Source: Zemynaea arenosa (lineage in GTDB: Bacteria > Pseudomonadota > Gammaproteobacteria > Burkholderiales > Burkholderiaceae_D). From it: 64,000 bases of DNA. Below the pieces are notes generated by a model. The model did not search any database and was not told the origin of the DNA. It worked only from the letters and a program-made list of their open reading frames with translations. Shown piece after piece: positions 63,837-64,000 of this stretch (position 1 is its first letter; the number at the start of each line of letters is the position of its first letter). The position numbers and the translations under genes were made by a program. The stretch covers positions 1 through 64,000 of the forward strand of contig NZ_SPVF01000076.1 of the NCBI RefSeq assembly GCF_004614185.1, read 5' to 3'.

Positions 63837-64000
63837 ATGCCATTCGCCTTCACGCCCGAGCAAAAACAGTCCGCCTTCTGGATCACGCTCTGGCTGGCGT
63901 TCATGGTGCTGCTGTATGCACTCGGGCCGGTCCTCACACCCTTCATCGCCGCCGCCATCCTTGCCTATGCCCTGAATGGGGCGGTCGACTACCTGGACCG
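63837..64000 (+). CDS. AI-2E family transporter/PerM permease, 5' end only
   Basis: Only the first 54 codons are in the window. The N-terminus [50 protein letters not shown] has one long and one short hydrophobic helix with the LxPFxxAxxxAYxLN pattern of the AI-2E/PerM (YhhT) permease family. Adjacency to purM agrees with related genomes. No clear ribosome site precedes ATG 63837. Confidence 0.75.
   Translation, partial: MPFAFTPEQKQSAFWITLWLAFMVLLYALGPVLTPFIAAAILAYALNGAVDYLD

Overview
The window is GC-rich, densely coded DNA that reads as the chromosome of a betaproteobacterium of the Oxalobacteraceae, most likely the Massilia/Telluria group. The signs are a recA-recX block close to sucCD and a DUF2889 gene, an RpoN-type pilA promoter, PEP-CTERM proteins, a PPi-type phosphofructokinase, and an ActP-like symporter behind its own two-component system. 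The genus is inferred from gene content, not from a marker search.

Layout. 1-6.1 kb: the end of pncC, a secreted phosphoesterase, an isolated TraL/TraM-like pair behind an 18-bp tandem repeat, an M16 protease and a His-rich cation exporter. 6.1-13.8 kb: housekeeping genes cysK, an FKBP isomerase, tcdA, an in-frame hemerythrin-PdxH fusion, cfa, msrA, a flavin reductase, gcdH and a VOC protein. 13.9-15.8 kb: a more AT-rich island with a secreted proline-rich protein and a small partner, bracketed by two almost identical terminators. 15.8-19.6 kb: OmpW and two exported lipoprotein hydrolases. 19.6-27.5 kb: a minus-strand run read as pgk, pyk, fbaA, terminator, GFA protein, purC, purE, purK, sua5. 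27.6-35.2 kb: AzlCD, small conserved genes, a BepA-like protease, moaC, a PilZ protein and a phosphoethanolamine transferase. 35.2-36.3 kb: a broken IS1595-family element. 36.3-43.6 kb: pilA with a sigma-54 promoter, an FHA protein, sucCD, an orphan HicB-like protein, higBA, and recX-recA with a LexA box. 43.6-48.2 kb: a four-gene, translationally coupled operon (response regulator, kinase, DUF4212, Na+/solute symporter). 48.2-54.1 kb: two PEP-CTERM proteins, a Tat-exported molybdopterin oxidoreductase subunit, PPi-PFK and a GlxA-type regulator. 54.1-62.6 kb: APS kinase (cysC), a RaxST-like sulfotransferase and a 2331-residue repeat protein. 62.7-64 kb: purM and the start of a PerM/AI-2E-type transporter.

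How genes may work together. The most interesting cluster is cysC - sulfotransferase - giant surface protein. APS kinase would make PAPS, the sulfotransferase would use it, and the translationally coupled giant protein (DUF4347, Ig-like repeats, DUF4214) is a candidate acceptor. This is inference from gene order and motifs. Other items worth checking are the hemerythrin-PdxH fusion, the stand-alone TraL/TraM pair, the AT-rich secreted-protein island, and a 70-residue PEP-CTERM protein.
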